The notes under the pieces: model-generated | Database searches by the model: none | The model's input: only the letters and a program-made list of their open reading frames with translations | Told to the model about the DNA's origin: nothing | Shown here: in pieces, positions 8,791 to 16,721 of the stretch | How positions within the stretch are numbered: position 1 is the first letter of the stretch | Layout: each line of letters begins with the position of its first letter | Program-made: the position numbers and the translations under genes | DNA from: an uncultured Pseudomonadales bacterium | GTDB taxonomy: Bacteria; Pseudomonadota; Gammaproteobacteria; Pseudomonadales; Azotimanducaceae | NCBI GenBank assembly: GCA_958296405.1 | Contig: OY282519.1 | Span: 3,580,132-3,644,131, forward strand | Reading direction: 5' to 3' | Length of the DNA: 64,000 nucleotides

Positions 8791-9810
8791 TCAGCCGCGC
8801 GATGGACGCCCTGCGAGCCGAGCGAGCAGCGCTTCGCCGGTGTCGCACTCAAGCAGCCATTCGCCGGCCGCGTCCAAGCGCGACAGGTCCGTCTCGTCCG
8901 CCAACAGAGTCGTCACACGCCCCGCCACGCCCACGCCGAAGCGCCGCTCCGCCATCCGGCCAAGCAGGGCCACGCGCCCTTGGGCTAGGCCACGCTCGAC
9001 GCCCTGCGCGACCTCCGCCTCTTTCCAACGCGCCAGCGTCGCGTCCAACATCGCCGTCATCCGCTCTCCTCCTCTCTCCGCGAGCATCCGCTCGAAATCT
9101 GCCAGCGGTGGCAGTCCCGCCGCAAAGCCGTCCCGCTCCAGCGCGGACTCCACCCGCAGGTGCAGCCCGCGGCGGAACTCCGACGAACCCGCCCCGCCGT
9201 GCCGCCGGAACGCCTCCAGCAGCAGCCTCGGCAGCGCCTCCGCCGGCGACGACTCCAACTCCGCCAGCGTCGCCAGGCAGCCGCTAGGAACCAGCCGCCG
9301 GCCGGCGCCGTCCACTCCCCGCGCCAGCGCCTGCAAGTCCACCGTAGCATACATCCGCACCTGCGCCGGCGCTTCGTCCCCCGTCAGCGGGCCGGCGCAC
9401 TCCGCCGACGCCCGCCACGGCCGCTCGCCGTTGTGGACCACGATGGACAGCATCCCCGGCACCTCCCCCTCCGCCCGCGCCGTGCCGGACTGCCGCAGGC
9501 CGGACTCCACCAGGTGCAGGTAGTCCCGCATCCGCCAAGCCATGTCCGCGTCGTGGCCGGACTGGAACTCGAGCAGCGCCAGGACGTAGCGGCGGCGGCC
9601 GTTCGCCAGCTTCCCCGACTTGCGCTCCACGCGGCGCAGCTTGTCCTGCACGCGGGTGCGCGACAGCGCCGTCAGGTGCTCCTTGTCCAGCGACGCGGCG
9701 GCGCCGAAGTCCAGCCCGCCGGCCAGCCGCGGAGCGACGAGCCGCACGGTCTCCTCGAAGAGGCGCCGGTCTTGGAACAGCACCTTGTACGGCGCGTCGC
9801 TGGCCTGCAT
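8791..9810 (-). CDS. Rpn-family PD-(D/E)XK nuclease (copy A)
   Basis: A 339-residue member of the Rpn recombination-promoting nuclease/putative transposase family. The N-terminal half has the Rpn signature: YKVLFQDRRLFEETVRL, then the nuclease core strand LALLEFQSGHDADMAWRMRDY, with Glu and Gln of the ExQ motif near residue 95, then SIVVHNGERPW. The C-terminal part is a charged linker (VERGLAQGR) followed by a DUF4351-like helical domain. The ATG at 9810 is preferred because copies A and B diverge just upstream. E. coli Rpn proteins are DNA endonucleases; some Rpn systems act in phage defence and are restrained by a short C-terminal product made from an internal start. A matching site is annotated at 9058. 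Confidence 0.88.
   Translation of the reverse strand: MQASDAPYKVLFQDRRLFEETVRLVAPRLAGGLDFGAAASLDKEHLTALSRTRVQDKLRRVERKSGKLANGRRRYVLALLEFQSGHDADMAWRMRDYLHLVESGLRQSGTARAEGEVPGMLSIVVHNGERPWRASAECAGPLTGDEAPAQVRMYATVDLQALARGVDGAGRRLVPSGCLATLAELESSPAEALPRLLLEAFRRHGGAGSSEFRRGLHLRVESALERDGFAAGLPPLADFERMLAERGGERMTAMLDATLARWKEAEVAQGVERGLAQGRVALLGRMAERRFGVGVAGRVTTLLADETDLSRLDAAGEWLLECDTGEALLARLAGRPSRG
9058..9073 (-). promoter_or_regulatory. Internal ribosome site and start in Rpn copy A
   Basis: Inside the Rpn frame, a perfect AGGAGG (complement of 9068-9073) lies 7 bases before an in-frame ATG (9058-9060). Translation from it would give an 89-residue protein (8791-9060) made of the linker and C-terminal domain only. 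The same site occurs at equal spacing in copies at 20232 and 19801. This matches the known Rpn arrangement in which a short C-terminal product is translated from within the gene and neutralises the full-length nuclease. Confidence 0.6.
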
Positions 9811-10048
9811 CGGGTTCCGCCGAGTTCCGTGCGCGAGGCGACAACTGTGCGCCATCCGGCGAGCCAAATCCCGCCCAAACGCCACGCCGGGCGGATGTCC
9901 CACGCAAATCAAAGACATCTGCCATGCCAAGGCAGCAGACCGGCCTCCGTGATCCATACCCACGCCCACGGACGCCACCCCGCTTCGCCTCCGCCCCCCA
10001 TCGCTGGCTCGTTGCGCTCATGTGGCAGCTTGGCGCAGAATGCGCCTC

Positions 10049-10138
10049 GGAGAGGTGCCGGAGTTGGTCGAACGGGCCTGACTCGAAATCAGGTGTGTCC
10101 TTTGGGCACCCAGGGTTCGAATCCCTGCCTCTCCGCCA
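10049..10138 (+). tRNA. tRNA-Ser(CGA)
   Basis: A 90-base tRNA with a perfect 7-bp acceptor stem (GGAGAGG with CCTCTCC), an anticodon arm CCTGA-CTCGAAA-TCAGG giving anticodon CGA, and the long variable arm typical of tRNA-Ser. The T arm carries the GGTTCGAATCC loop, and CCA is encoded (10136-10138). It sits immediately upstream of the foreign-looking nucleotide-metabolism genes, so it may mark an island boundary. No second copy of its 3' end was found elsewhere in the window. Confidence 0.96.
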
Positions 10139-10246
10139 ACCAAATGGCCGTCCGCTCCGTTGCGGAGCTGCGTTCATCAGCATCAACGTGATACAAATGG
10201 TGCAACAACGGAACGAGGCATCCTTTGGGGCAAAGACGAGGATGAC

Positions 10247-12346
10247 GTGGAGTTGAACCGCTGCCCGCTCGAACATACGTTCATCCACCTCCCTAGGATC
10301 GGCCTGCGCACGGAGAGGCGCTTGTGGGGAGAGGGCATCCTAACTTGGTCTGATCTCGAAGAAGCCCGCCGGCCGCCAGCCGATCTGTTCGCTCCCGCTC
10401 GTGACGACTGTTTGGCTGCCATCGAAGCTTCCCGATGTGCGCTCTCCAATAAGGACGCGGACTACTTCGCCGCTAGGCTCCCATCTCGAGAGCACTACAG
10501 AATAGCCACAACCTTCCCGGACGACACGGTGTTCTTGGACATCGAAACGACCGGCCTGAGCCTCTACTACGACGAAATCACGCTGATCGGCCTGTCGAAG
10601 GGCGAGCGCTACGCCTGCTGGTTCCCGAATACGTCCGCAAGCATCTGGCATGATCTGTTGAACGACGCCAAGTGTCTCGTTACGTTTAACGGCACCGCTT
10701 TCGATCTGAAGTTTCTGGCGAGGCTAGAAAGTGGCGCAAACCTGCCTCGCGCACATGTTGACCTACGCTACTTCGCCCGGCGGGCGCAATTGAAGGGCGG
10801 CCAAAAGAAGATCGAGCGCGAGTTGAGCTTTGAACGCCCCGAGCAAATCAGCGATGCCACCGGTGCGGATGCCGTGCGGCTCTGGTACGAGTACAGGAAT
10901 GGCGACTTACGCGCTGGCCACGATTTGGTCCAATACAACCATTCAGATGTGGAAGGCATGAAGGCCATCCTCGACGAGACCATCCGGCGCGTCGGCGAGA
11001 ATCAGCGACTTAATCCGCCCGCCCCATTCGCATCTGCTAGGGCACCTGTATGTTTCAAGCGCGGTGCCAAAGGCATCAACGTCATTGACGTGCCGCAGTT
11101 CCGAGGCCGAACTGGCCCCAAGGCGACCTACGAAGACTTGGTGGACTACATTCGTGGTGATGCCATTACCGTGATCGGCATCGACCTCACCGGCTCGGAG
11201 CACCGACCATCCGGATGGTGCGAGCTTAAGGGCCGCCACGTCGAAACGCGCATGGTCAGAACGGACGCGGAGATGCTAGAGGCCATAGCCGCCATCAAAC
11301 CCCAGCTCGTGTCGATCGACTCGCCACTTTCGCTGCCGCGAGGCCGCACCCGTGTTGATGACGACGACCCTGGTCGTGCCGAATTTGGCATCATGCGGGT
11401 GTGTGAGCGCATGTTGAAACGCCGAGGCATCAACGTGTACCCCTGCTTGATCCCCAGCATGCAAAAACTCACTGATCGTGGCATGGGCTTAGCGGCCAAA
11501 ATCCGAACTTTGGGCATCCCGGTGATAGAGAGTTATCCCGGCGCCGCCCAAGACATCATGGACATCCCGCGAAAACGGGCGAGCCTTGTGCAATTGAAGG
11601 AGGGTCTCCGCCGTTTTGGCCTCGAAGGGCGCTCGGTTTCAGCGGACGCTAACCCCAAACACGACGAGCTCGATGCCATCACCTCCGCCATCGTTGGGCT
11701 GTTCTTCTGGTCAGGCCGTTTCGAGGCGCTAGGGAACGAGGATGAAGACTACTTGATCATTCCGAGAGTTTCCGACGAGGGCCGGGAGACGCAGTGGCAC
11801 GGCCGGCTCGTAGTCGGCGTCAGTGGCCCGATTTCATCGGGCAAGACAACCGTCGCACATGGGTTGGAGAAGCGGGGCCTCGTTTATGGTCGCTATAGCC
11901 AAGTGGTAGCGGACGAAGCGGTGAAGCAAGGCCGGGGCACTACTAGGCAGGCGCTCCAAGAGGTCGGTCAGATGATCCACGTTGAGCTAGGGCAACGTTG
12001 GCTCAACCGTCAGCTACTTGGCCGTTACGGCGATCGCGGGCAGATGTTCGTTGTGGATGGCCTGCGATGGCCGGAAGACCGCGCTTTCTGGCTAGAGCGC
12101 TACGGGCCAGCGTTCACCCACATCCATCTTGATGTGTCCGCCGATATCCGACGACAGCGGTTTGTCCAGCGAAACGGGCCTCATGCCGACTTCGACGACG
12201 CAAGCCACCATGATGTTGAGCAGGGGGTCGAAAAGCTGCTGCAGCTAGCGGATCGTATCCTTCCTAACGAGGGAGAACATCACGCTCTTTGTGCTTGCGA
12301 CGAGATCGTGACGACACATCTTCGCAGAGACGGCCAATGCCCGTAA
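10247..12346 (+). CDS. Three-domain fusion: DEDD exonuclease, DUF429 nuclease, P-loop nucleotide kinase
   Basis: A 699-residue fusion. Residues about 1-250 form a YprB-like RNase H-fold 3'-5' exonuclease with a complete DEDD set: Asp98 and Glu100 in FLDIETTGL, Asp153 in TFNGTAFDLKFL, Asp234 in NHSDVEG. Residues about 300-490 form a DUF429 predicted RNase H-fold nuclease: Asp313 in IGIDLTGSEH, Asp358 in SIDSPLSLP, Asp476 in KHDELDAITSA. Residues about 525-699 are a P-loop kinase of the dephospho-CoA/nucleoside-monophosphate kinase class: GVSGPISSGKTT, Lys533, then VVDGLRWPED. The GTG at 10247 has GAGGA just upstream and yields the usual YprB opening with FIHLPRIG; the frame is also open from TTG 10160. 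Its stop overlaps the PurZ-like start by 10 bases. Cytoplasmic. Confidence 0.85.
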   Translation: MELNRCPLEHTFIHLPRIGLRTERRLWGEGILTWSDLEEARRPPADLFAPARDDCLAAIEASRCALSNKDADYFAARLPSREHYRIATTFPDDTVFLDIETTGLSLYYDEITLIGLSKGERYACWFPNTSASIWHDLLNDAKCLVTFNGTAFDLKFLARLESGANLPRAHVDLRYFARRAQLKGGQKKIERELSFERPEQISDATGADAVRLWYEYRNGDLRAGHDLVQYNHSDVEGMKAILDETIRRVGENQRLNPPAPFASARAPVCFKRGAKGINVIDVPQFRGRTGPKATYEDLVDYIRGDAITVIGIDLTGSEHRPSGWCELKGRHVETRMVRTDAEMLEAIAAIKPQLVSIDSPLSLPRGRTRVDDDDPGRAEFGIMRVCERMLKRRGINVYPCLIPSMQKLTDRGMGLAAKIRTLGIPVIESYPGAAQDIMDIPRKRASLVQLKEGLRRFGLEGRSVSADANPKHDELDAITSAIVGLFFWSGRFEALGNEDEDYLIIPRVSDEGRETQWHGRLVVGVSGPISSGKTTVAHGLEKRGLVYGRYSQVVADEAVKQGRGTTRQALQEVGQMIHVELGQRWLNRQLLGRYGDRGQMFVVDGLRWPEDRAFWLERYGPAFTHIHLDVSADIRRQRFVQRNGPHADFDDASHHDVEQGVEKLLQLADRILPNEGEHHALCACDEIVTTHLRRDGQCP

Positions 12347-13437
12347 CCGTGGTAGCCGGCGCCCAGTTTGGCTCTGAGGGCAAGGGCAAGGTCGCGCTGT
12401 TCTTGGCGCAGCACCAACAGGCCACCATTGTTATCCGCGTGGGCGGCTCAAACTCTGGCCATACGGCCTACGGTAGCGATGGCCGCCGGCATGTATTCCG
12501 CCACCTCCCAACAGCCGCGCTCCTTCAAGATACCCTATGTGTGCTCGGCCCCGGCTCCTACATTGACGCCGAAGTGCTGCGGCAAGACATGGAGCGCATC
12601 GACTTTTCCCCGGATAGGTTGGCGATAGATCCACATGCGATGGTCATCACCGACGAGCATAAGAGCAAGGAGAGAAGCGCCAACCTTAGGGCTCGGATTG
12701 GATCAACCGCTAGCGGCACGGGCGCAGCAGTAATGGATCGAGTCTCACGTTCCAACGCCGTGCATTGGGTTTCCGACGATCCCTACGCTGCCCGGTTCGT
12801 TCGGCCAACCCGCCCGATGATCCGCGCCGCCTTGGATCGCGGAGAGCGTGTTCTGATCGAGGGTACACAGGGCTTTGGGCTATCCAACCTACTATCTCGT
12901 CACTACCCTTTTGTCACGAGCCGAGACACCACAGCCGCCGCGTTCGTCGCCGAAGCTGGACTCAGTCCCGTCGACGTCGACAACATTGTCCTCGTCGCAC
13001 GGGCATTCCCGATCAGAGTCAGTGGCAATTCGGGCCCGCTCCCTTTCGAGACAGACTGGCGCACCATCGGCGGCAACTGCGGTCGCCCGCACCTATCCGA
13101 GCTTTCATCGGTGACCAAGTGGGTCCGCCGTGTGGCGCGATTCGATCCAGCTATTGTCAAAGAGGCTATCGACGCCAACGCCGCAACCCACCTAGTGCTT
13201 AATCATGTAGACTACTTTCGTCAGACAGTCGCAGCCTCTACCTTGCCCTCGTCGTGGGAAGTCACTGTCGCCTCGTTTGAAGCAAGCATCGGCAGGACAT
13301 TCAATTGGATCGGAACTTCCCCCTCTCAGCTCGTATCACGTTCTGACATCCAAAATAGTATATGCTCAGACGCCCAACAGCCGCAGGAGAACGGCCGGAC
13401 TCGCCACCAAAAACGAACCTACTTGGAGTCGCCATGA
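12337..13437 (+). CDS. PurZ-like adenylosuccinate synthetase homologue
   Basis: A 366-residue homologue of adenylosuccinate synthetase that resembles phage PurZ rather than housekeeping PurA (about 430 residues). The loop that is WGDEGKGK in PurA reads FGSEGKGK, so catalytic Asp13 is Ser13. PurZ enzymes carry Ser there and use dGMP, Asp and ATP to make the precursor of 2-aminoadenine. Other PurZ-like blocks are GHTAYG, RIGSTASGTGAA, EGTQGFGLS, YPFVTSRDTT, PIRVSGNSG and SSVTKWVRRV, where PurA has TTGRRRRTGW. The guanine-specifying TKLD of PurA is replaced by LNHVD. The ATG at 12337 lies inside the end of the upstream gene and the stop overlaps the next start (ATGA), so the three genes are translationally coupled. 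Confidence 0.85.
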   Translation: MPVTVVAGAQFGSEGKGKVALFLAQHQQATIVIRVGGSNSGHTAYGSDGRRHVFRHLPTAALLQDTLCVLGPGSYIDAEVLRQDMERIDFSPDRLAIDPHAMVITDEHKSKERSANLRARIGSTASGTGAAVMDRVSRSNAVHWVSDDPYAARFVRPTRPMIRAALDRGERVLIEGTQGFGLSNLLSRHYPFVTSRDTTAAAFVAEAGLSPVDVDNIVLVARAFPIRVSGNSGPLPFETDWRTIGGNCGRPHLSELSSVTKWVRRVARFDPAIVKEAIDANAATHLVLNHVDYFRQTVAASTLPSSWEVTVASFEASIGRTFNWIGTSPSQLVSRSDIQNSICSDAQQPQENGRTRHQKRTYLESP

Positions 13438-14327
13438 TGGCCCACAATCCCTCAAACACCACACATGACGATCTCAGCGACCTAGAACATGACCCACACA
13501 CCCATGAGCAAGGCGTACTGCTCAGCAATCGAATAGAGTGTTATGTCCACAGCCACTCTATGATACGGCCTTTCTGCAAAGCCAATCTAGAGCCAGCTGG
13601 CTACAAAGTGCGAGTGGGGGAAACCTTCTTCCGTGGCCCGCACAGAGGTAGGTTGCAAGACGACACCCCGTTGGAAATCAAACCTCACGAGGTGGTCATC
13701 ATAGAGACAGAAGAGTGCTTTCGCATTCCCAGATTCATGATCGCACGGTGGAACATCAAAGTTAAGCTTGCGTACAAGGGGCTCCTTTGGGTAGGAGCAG
13801 CGCAGGTTGATCCCGGATATGTGGGACGCTTGGCCTGCCCCATCTACAATCTCTCTAGAAAGACCATATGGCTCAAGAAAGGCGATAACGTCGCCCTAAT
13901 CGACTTTGTAAAAACCACTCCTTACGACAACCAATGCAAGCAGTTTGAATCGCTACCACCACGAGGCATTGACAACGTTGCTAAGAACGAACTTCGATCT
14001 GCGTTGTCTGATTATGGTGAGAGGGTTAAGAAAGTAGACAAGACAGTGAACGAGGTGAGATCACAGGCGGTCTACTTCTCTACGCTCGTCATCACATTGC
14101 TCGGAGTCTTGTTTGCTGTTTTGGTCGGTCGTGAAAGTGGTGCCCTACAGTCCATTCCTGAGTTAAGCGCTTGGGTCCGAATTGGGGCAATTGCTCTATC
14201 GCTCGCACTCTCTACTTCCGCCTTAATGCTTGTTTTGCGCGATGCAAAACTGGGGAGATGGACTCTTTTGCCGATTGTACTCGTACTAGTGTTCCTTTTG
14301 GGTAACTCTCTTGGCGAGATCTCCTGA
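13434..14327 (+). CDS. dCTP deaminase/dUTPase-fold protein with C-terminal membrane helices
   Basis: A 297-residue protein. Residues about 25-170 have the dCTP deaminase/dUTPase fold: LEPAGYKVRVGETF, IKPHEVVIIETEE, then VDPGYVGRLACPIYN, which aligns with the VDPGWxGxIxLEFYN motif of dCTP deaminase. The catalytic Glu of LEF is replaced (CPI), and the Arg-Ser nucleotide segment is not conserved, so deaminase activity is unlikely. After a short coiled linker come three predicted membrane helices near residues 213-235, 247-268 and 272-290. The start ATG at 13434 has GGAG 5 bases upstream and overlaps the PurZ-like stop. A membrane-anchored nucleotide sensor or effector is an inference. Confidence 0.75.
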   Translation: MMAHNPSNTTHDDLSDLEHDPHTHEQGVLLSNRIECYVHSHSMIRPFCKANLEPAGYKVRVGETFFRGPHRGRLQDDTPLEIKPHEVVIIETEECFRIPRFMIARWNIKVKLAYKGLLWVGAAQVDPGYVGRLACPIYNLSRKTIWLKKGDNVALIDFVKTTPYDNQCKQFESLPPRGIDNVAKNELRSALSDYGERVKKVDKTVNEVRSQAVYFSTLVITLLGVLFAVLVGRESGALQSIPELSAWVRIGAIALSLALSTSALMLVLRDAKLGRWTLLPIVLVLVFLLGNSLGEIS

Positions 14328-14354
14328 TACGCTCGTTGCGATCAAGACTTGCTA

Positions 14355-15709
14355 CTACTGCAAGATGCCTTTGAGGTCATCGCGCAAAGAGATCAATTCG
14401 CTATTCGTCATGCTCGCAACGGTGTCGCATAGCAAGTGCAACTTGTCGGACCGAGAACGAGAGGTCACTTCGTACGCTTGACGGCTAATCTCAGGCAAGC
14501 GCGAATAAGCGTGACCTCGCTCCGGATTCGCGACGCTACACCAGAGGTAGTCCATCGTTTCTTTAAACTGCTTCTTGTCCTTACTTCGCCCGCCGACATA
14601 CATCTCGATGCTTGAATCCTCTACGTCGGCCAAGTTTCTTGAGCCGGCTGCATAGTTTCGCAACGTCGGACTTTTGAATTAGCTTGTACTCGCTATCTAT
14701 TTTTCCCTTGAGCATCTGATCGACATGGCGGACGACGGTGCTGGTAACCGATTCTATCATCCCGAAAAAACGGATATCATCCTAAACACCCGCATAGACT
14801 GCTCATCTAAGTTGCCGCTGGCTCTTCTTAACTTGCAAACTCCTTGCAATCCCTTTTAGGACTCTTTTCCGCACTTCTCTAGTCTTGGCATCTGAATTTT
14901 TCGCAAGGAAGTCCATGACGTTGTTGAAGGACGCGTACCCCATTCTCAAGATGTCTTCGACATCCATTACGGAGTAAACAATATCGTCGCAGGCTTCCAC
15001 GATGTAGGCCAAAGGGTGGCGCACTTCCACGGGGAGGCCGGTTTGTTTCCATACTTCACGAGCTATGTAGCGCTCGCTCCTAAAGATACCGAACTTCCTA
15101 AAGCCCCTTCGGTTGTTCGCGAAAACGCGGTACTTGAGTAGCACGGTCAGCGTGGCGCACGTCAGGTCTAGGCCGAAATTGCCGTCAAGGTTCTCAAGGC
15201 GCGCCAGGAGGCGGAACGTCTGGCAATTGCTGTCGAACTCGGCAAAGTCCTTGAGTTTTGATGCCGCGGGTCTTGCACCACCGGCGAGTGGCCTTTTCGC
15301 CTGGATGGCCGAAGGGTGGAGTGCTAAGGTCGTGTGCAAGACCGGCGGCAGCTAGCAACGCCGGAACCGTTCGTTCCACTTGGAGCTTATCGGCGAGGTC
15401 GCCAAACACGTTGTGGCGATGATCATGGGCAAGCCTAACGCCGATGCTGCGGGCTAAGTTGCTTACCTCGAGCGAGTGCGTCAAACGGGTACTAATTGAG
15501 CGATTCGTATCAGGAGGGAAGAGTTGCGTCTTGTCAGCCAGCCGACGCGTTGATGTCGAAGAGAGGATACGGTCGTAGTCGTGCTCAGTCTCTTCGGCGC
15601 AGACGTTGGTGCCGGCGGATGCGGCTTGACCGCAGTGCCGTTTTCGTGCGATCTCCTTCCGCCGCGTCGAGCAGAGGAGCTTCCGCCAATCTAGCTGGCT
15701 ATCTGGCAT
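14355..15709 (-). pseudogene. Decayed HD-domain dGTPase (dGTP triphosphohydrolase) homologue
   Basis: The reading is broken across frames. The ATG at 15709 begins a good dGTPase start with HDYDRIL, RRLADKTQLF, TRLTHSLEVS and the HD metal motif in GLAHDLSTPPFGHPGEKA. The frame is lost at the TTTT run at 15256-15259 and resumes with KLKDFAEF, SNCQTFRLLARLE and the second motif in VEACDDIVYSVMDVED. It then hits in-frame stops at 14803 and near 14782. A third piece (14355 to about 14640) holds the C-terminal SMTNSELISLRDDLKGI. One homopolymer slip could be a sequencing error, but two stops plus another shift indicate decay. It is convergent with the dCTP-deaminase-fold gene and has the same AT-richer composition. 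Confidence 0.85.
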
Positions 15710-15973
15710 CGCTGTGGGTCCAATTGTCGACGCAACCTAGCGCCAAGGCTCGCACGAGGTCAAGGGGCTTTGGCGGGTGACGTCGCACGGTATCGTACAC
15801 AGGAAGGAAATGGGAAGGCGATACGCCGTACACTTGGCTCGGTCCGTACTTCACTTACGGGTGCTCGCCCCATGTCGCCGAGTTCGTTGGAGTCGGCCAC
15901 ATGGTCCCACTTCTTCATCGAGATGATGCCGCGCTGGCGCTGACCGCCAGCCAATCGCAACCGAGGAACGCAA

Positions 15974-16621
15974 ATGAAACTCAAGCTCTATCACTGTCCC
16001 GGCGCTTGCTCGCGGGTCTCCATGAACGCGCTCGAAGAGGCCGGTTTGGACTATGAGGACCAAGTGGTCAACCTCGTCACCGGCGAGCAGAAACAGCCCG
16101 ACTACCTCGCCATCCATCCCGGCGGCAAGGTGCCGGCGCTGGCGGTGGACGGCCGGGTGCTCACGGAGAATGCCGCAATCGTGCTGTATCTCCATGACGT
16201 CGCCCCGGCGGCGCGGCTGCTGCCAGAGGTCGATGCGCCGATGGCGCGGGCCGCGCAAATCTCAGACCTCATGTGGTGCTCCGGCACCGTCCATCCGGCG
16301 GTTCGCCAAGTGCGCATGCCCATCCGCTACACGGACGGCGACCCGAGCGGCGTGCAAGCCAAGGGGCGCGAGACCTTGCACGGCATGTGCGCCCAAATCG
16401 ACTCCCGGCTGGACAGCAACCCGTGGTGGTACGGCGAGCAATGGTCGATTGTGGACGTTTACCTCTGCTGGCTGCTCACGACGGCAGCCTCCGCCGGCTT
16501 CCCGACACAGCAGTACGCCAACATCCCGCCACTCATCGATCGTGTGCAGCAACGCGCTAGCTTTCAAGCCGCCAAAGCGCGCGAGGACGCGGCCGCCGCC
16601 GGCATGAAATCCCAACGTTAA
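15974..16621 (+). CDS. Glutathione S-transferase (beta-class-like)
   Basis: A 215-residue GST with a complete N-terminal domain: MKLKLYHCPGACSRVSMNALEEAG (CPGACS is the beta-class active-site block with a reactive Cys), IHPGGKVPALAVDG and TENAAIVLYLHDV. A C-terminal helical domain follows, with YGEQWSIVDVYLCW. Beta-class GSTs form mixed disulfides with glutathione and take part in degradation of aromatics. The FAD monooxygenase gene begins 100 bases downstream on the same strand, a pairing consistent with aromatic-compound metabolism, though this is contextual. Confidence 0.92.
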   Translation: MKLKLYHCPGACSRVSMNALEEAGLDYEDQVVNLVTGEQKQPDYLAIHPGGKVPALAVDGRVLTENAAIVLYLHDVAPAARLLPEVDAPMARAAQISDLMWCSGTVHPAVRQVRMPIRYTDGDPSGVQAKGRETLHGMCAQIDSRLDSNPWWYGEQWSIVDVYLCWLLTTAASAGFPTQQYANIPPLIDRVQQRASFQAAKAREDAAAAGMKSQR

Positions 16622-16721
16622 CGCGCCGGGTGCCGTTTCCCCATGCTGTTCCTGCATGGGACGCGCACCCTACATTTGATTGTGGCCAAATGGCGAGCGG
16701 GCGGTGGCGAGAGCCTAGATC

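Larger units (their letters stand above)
8791..9945. repeat. Dispersed repeat unit carrying Rpn gene, copy A
   Basis: This whole segment, not only the coding part, is repeated at 19929-21118. The roughly 95 bases upstream of the start (about 9850-9943, including the block around CCACGCCGGGCGGATG) are almost identical in both copies. The duplicated unit therefore includes the probable promoter region. No transposase, target duplication or terminal inverted repeat was seen at the edges. Confidence 0.8.

Noticed and set aside
12337-13437. Housekeeping purA
   Set aside because: Catalytic Asp13 is Ser, the protein is about 65 residues short, and IMP/GTP-binding loops follow the PurZ pattern.
13434-14327. 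Active dCTP deaminase or dUTPase
   Set aside because: The Glu of the VDPGWxGxIxLEF motif is absent and the Arg/Ser substrate loop is not conserved, so only the fold is claimed.
10049-15973. Integrative element with att sites
   Set aside because: No integrase gene and no second copy of the tRNA-Ser 3' end were found, so only an island next to a tRNA is claimed.
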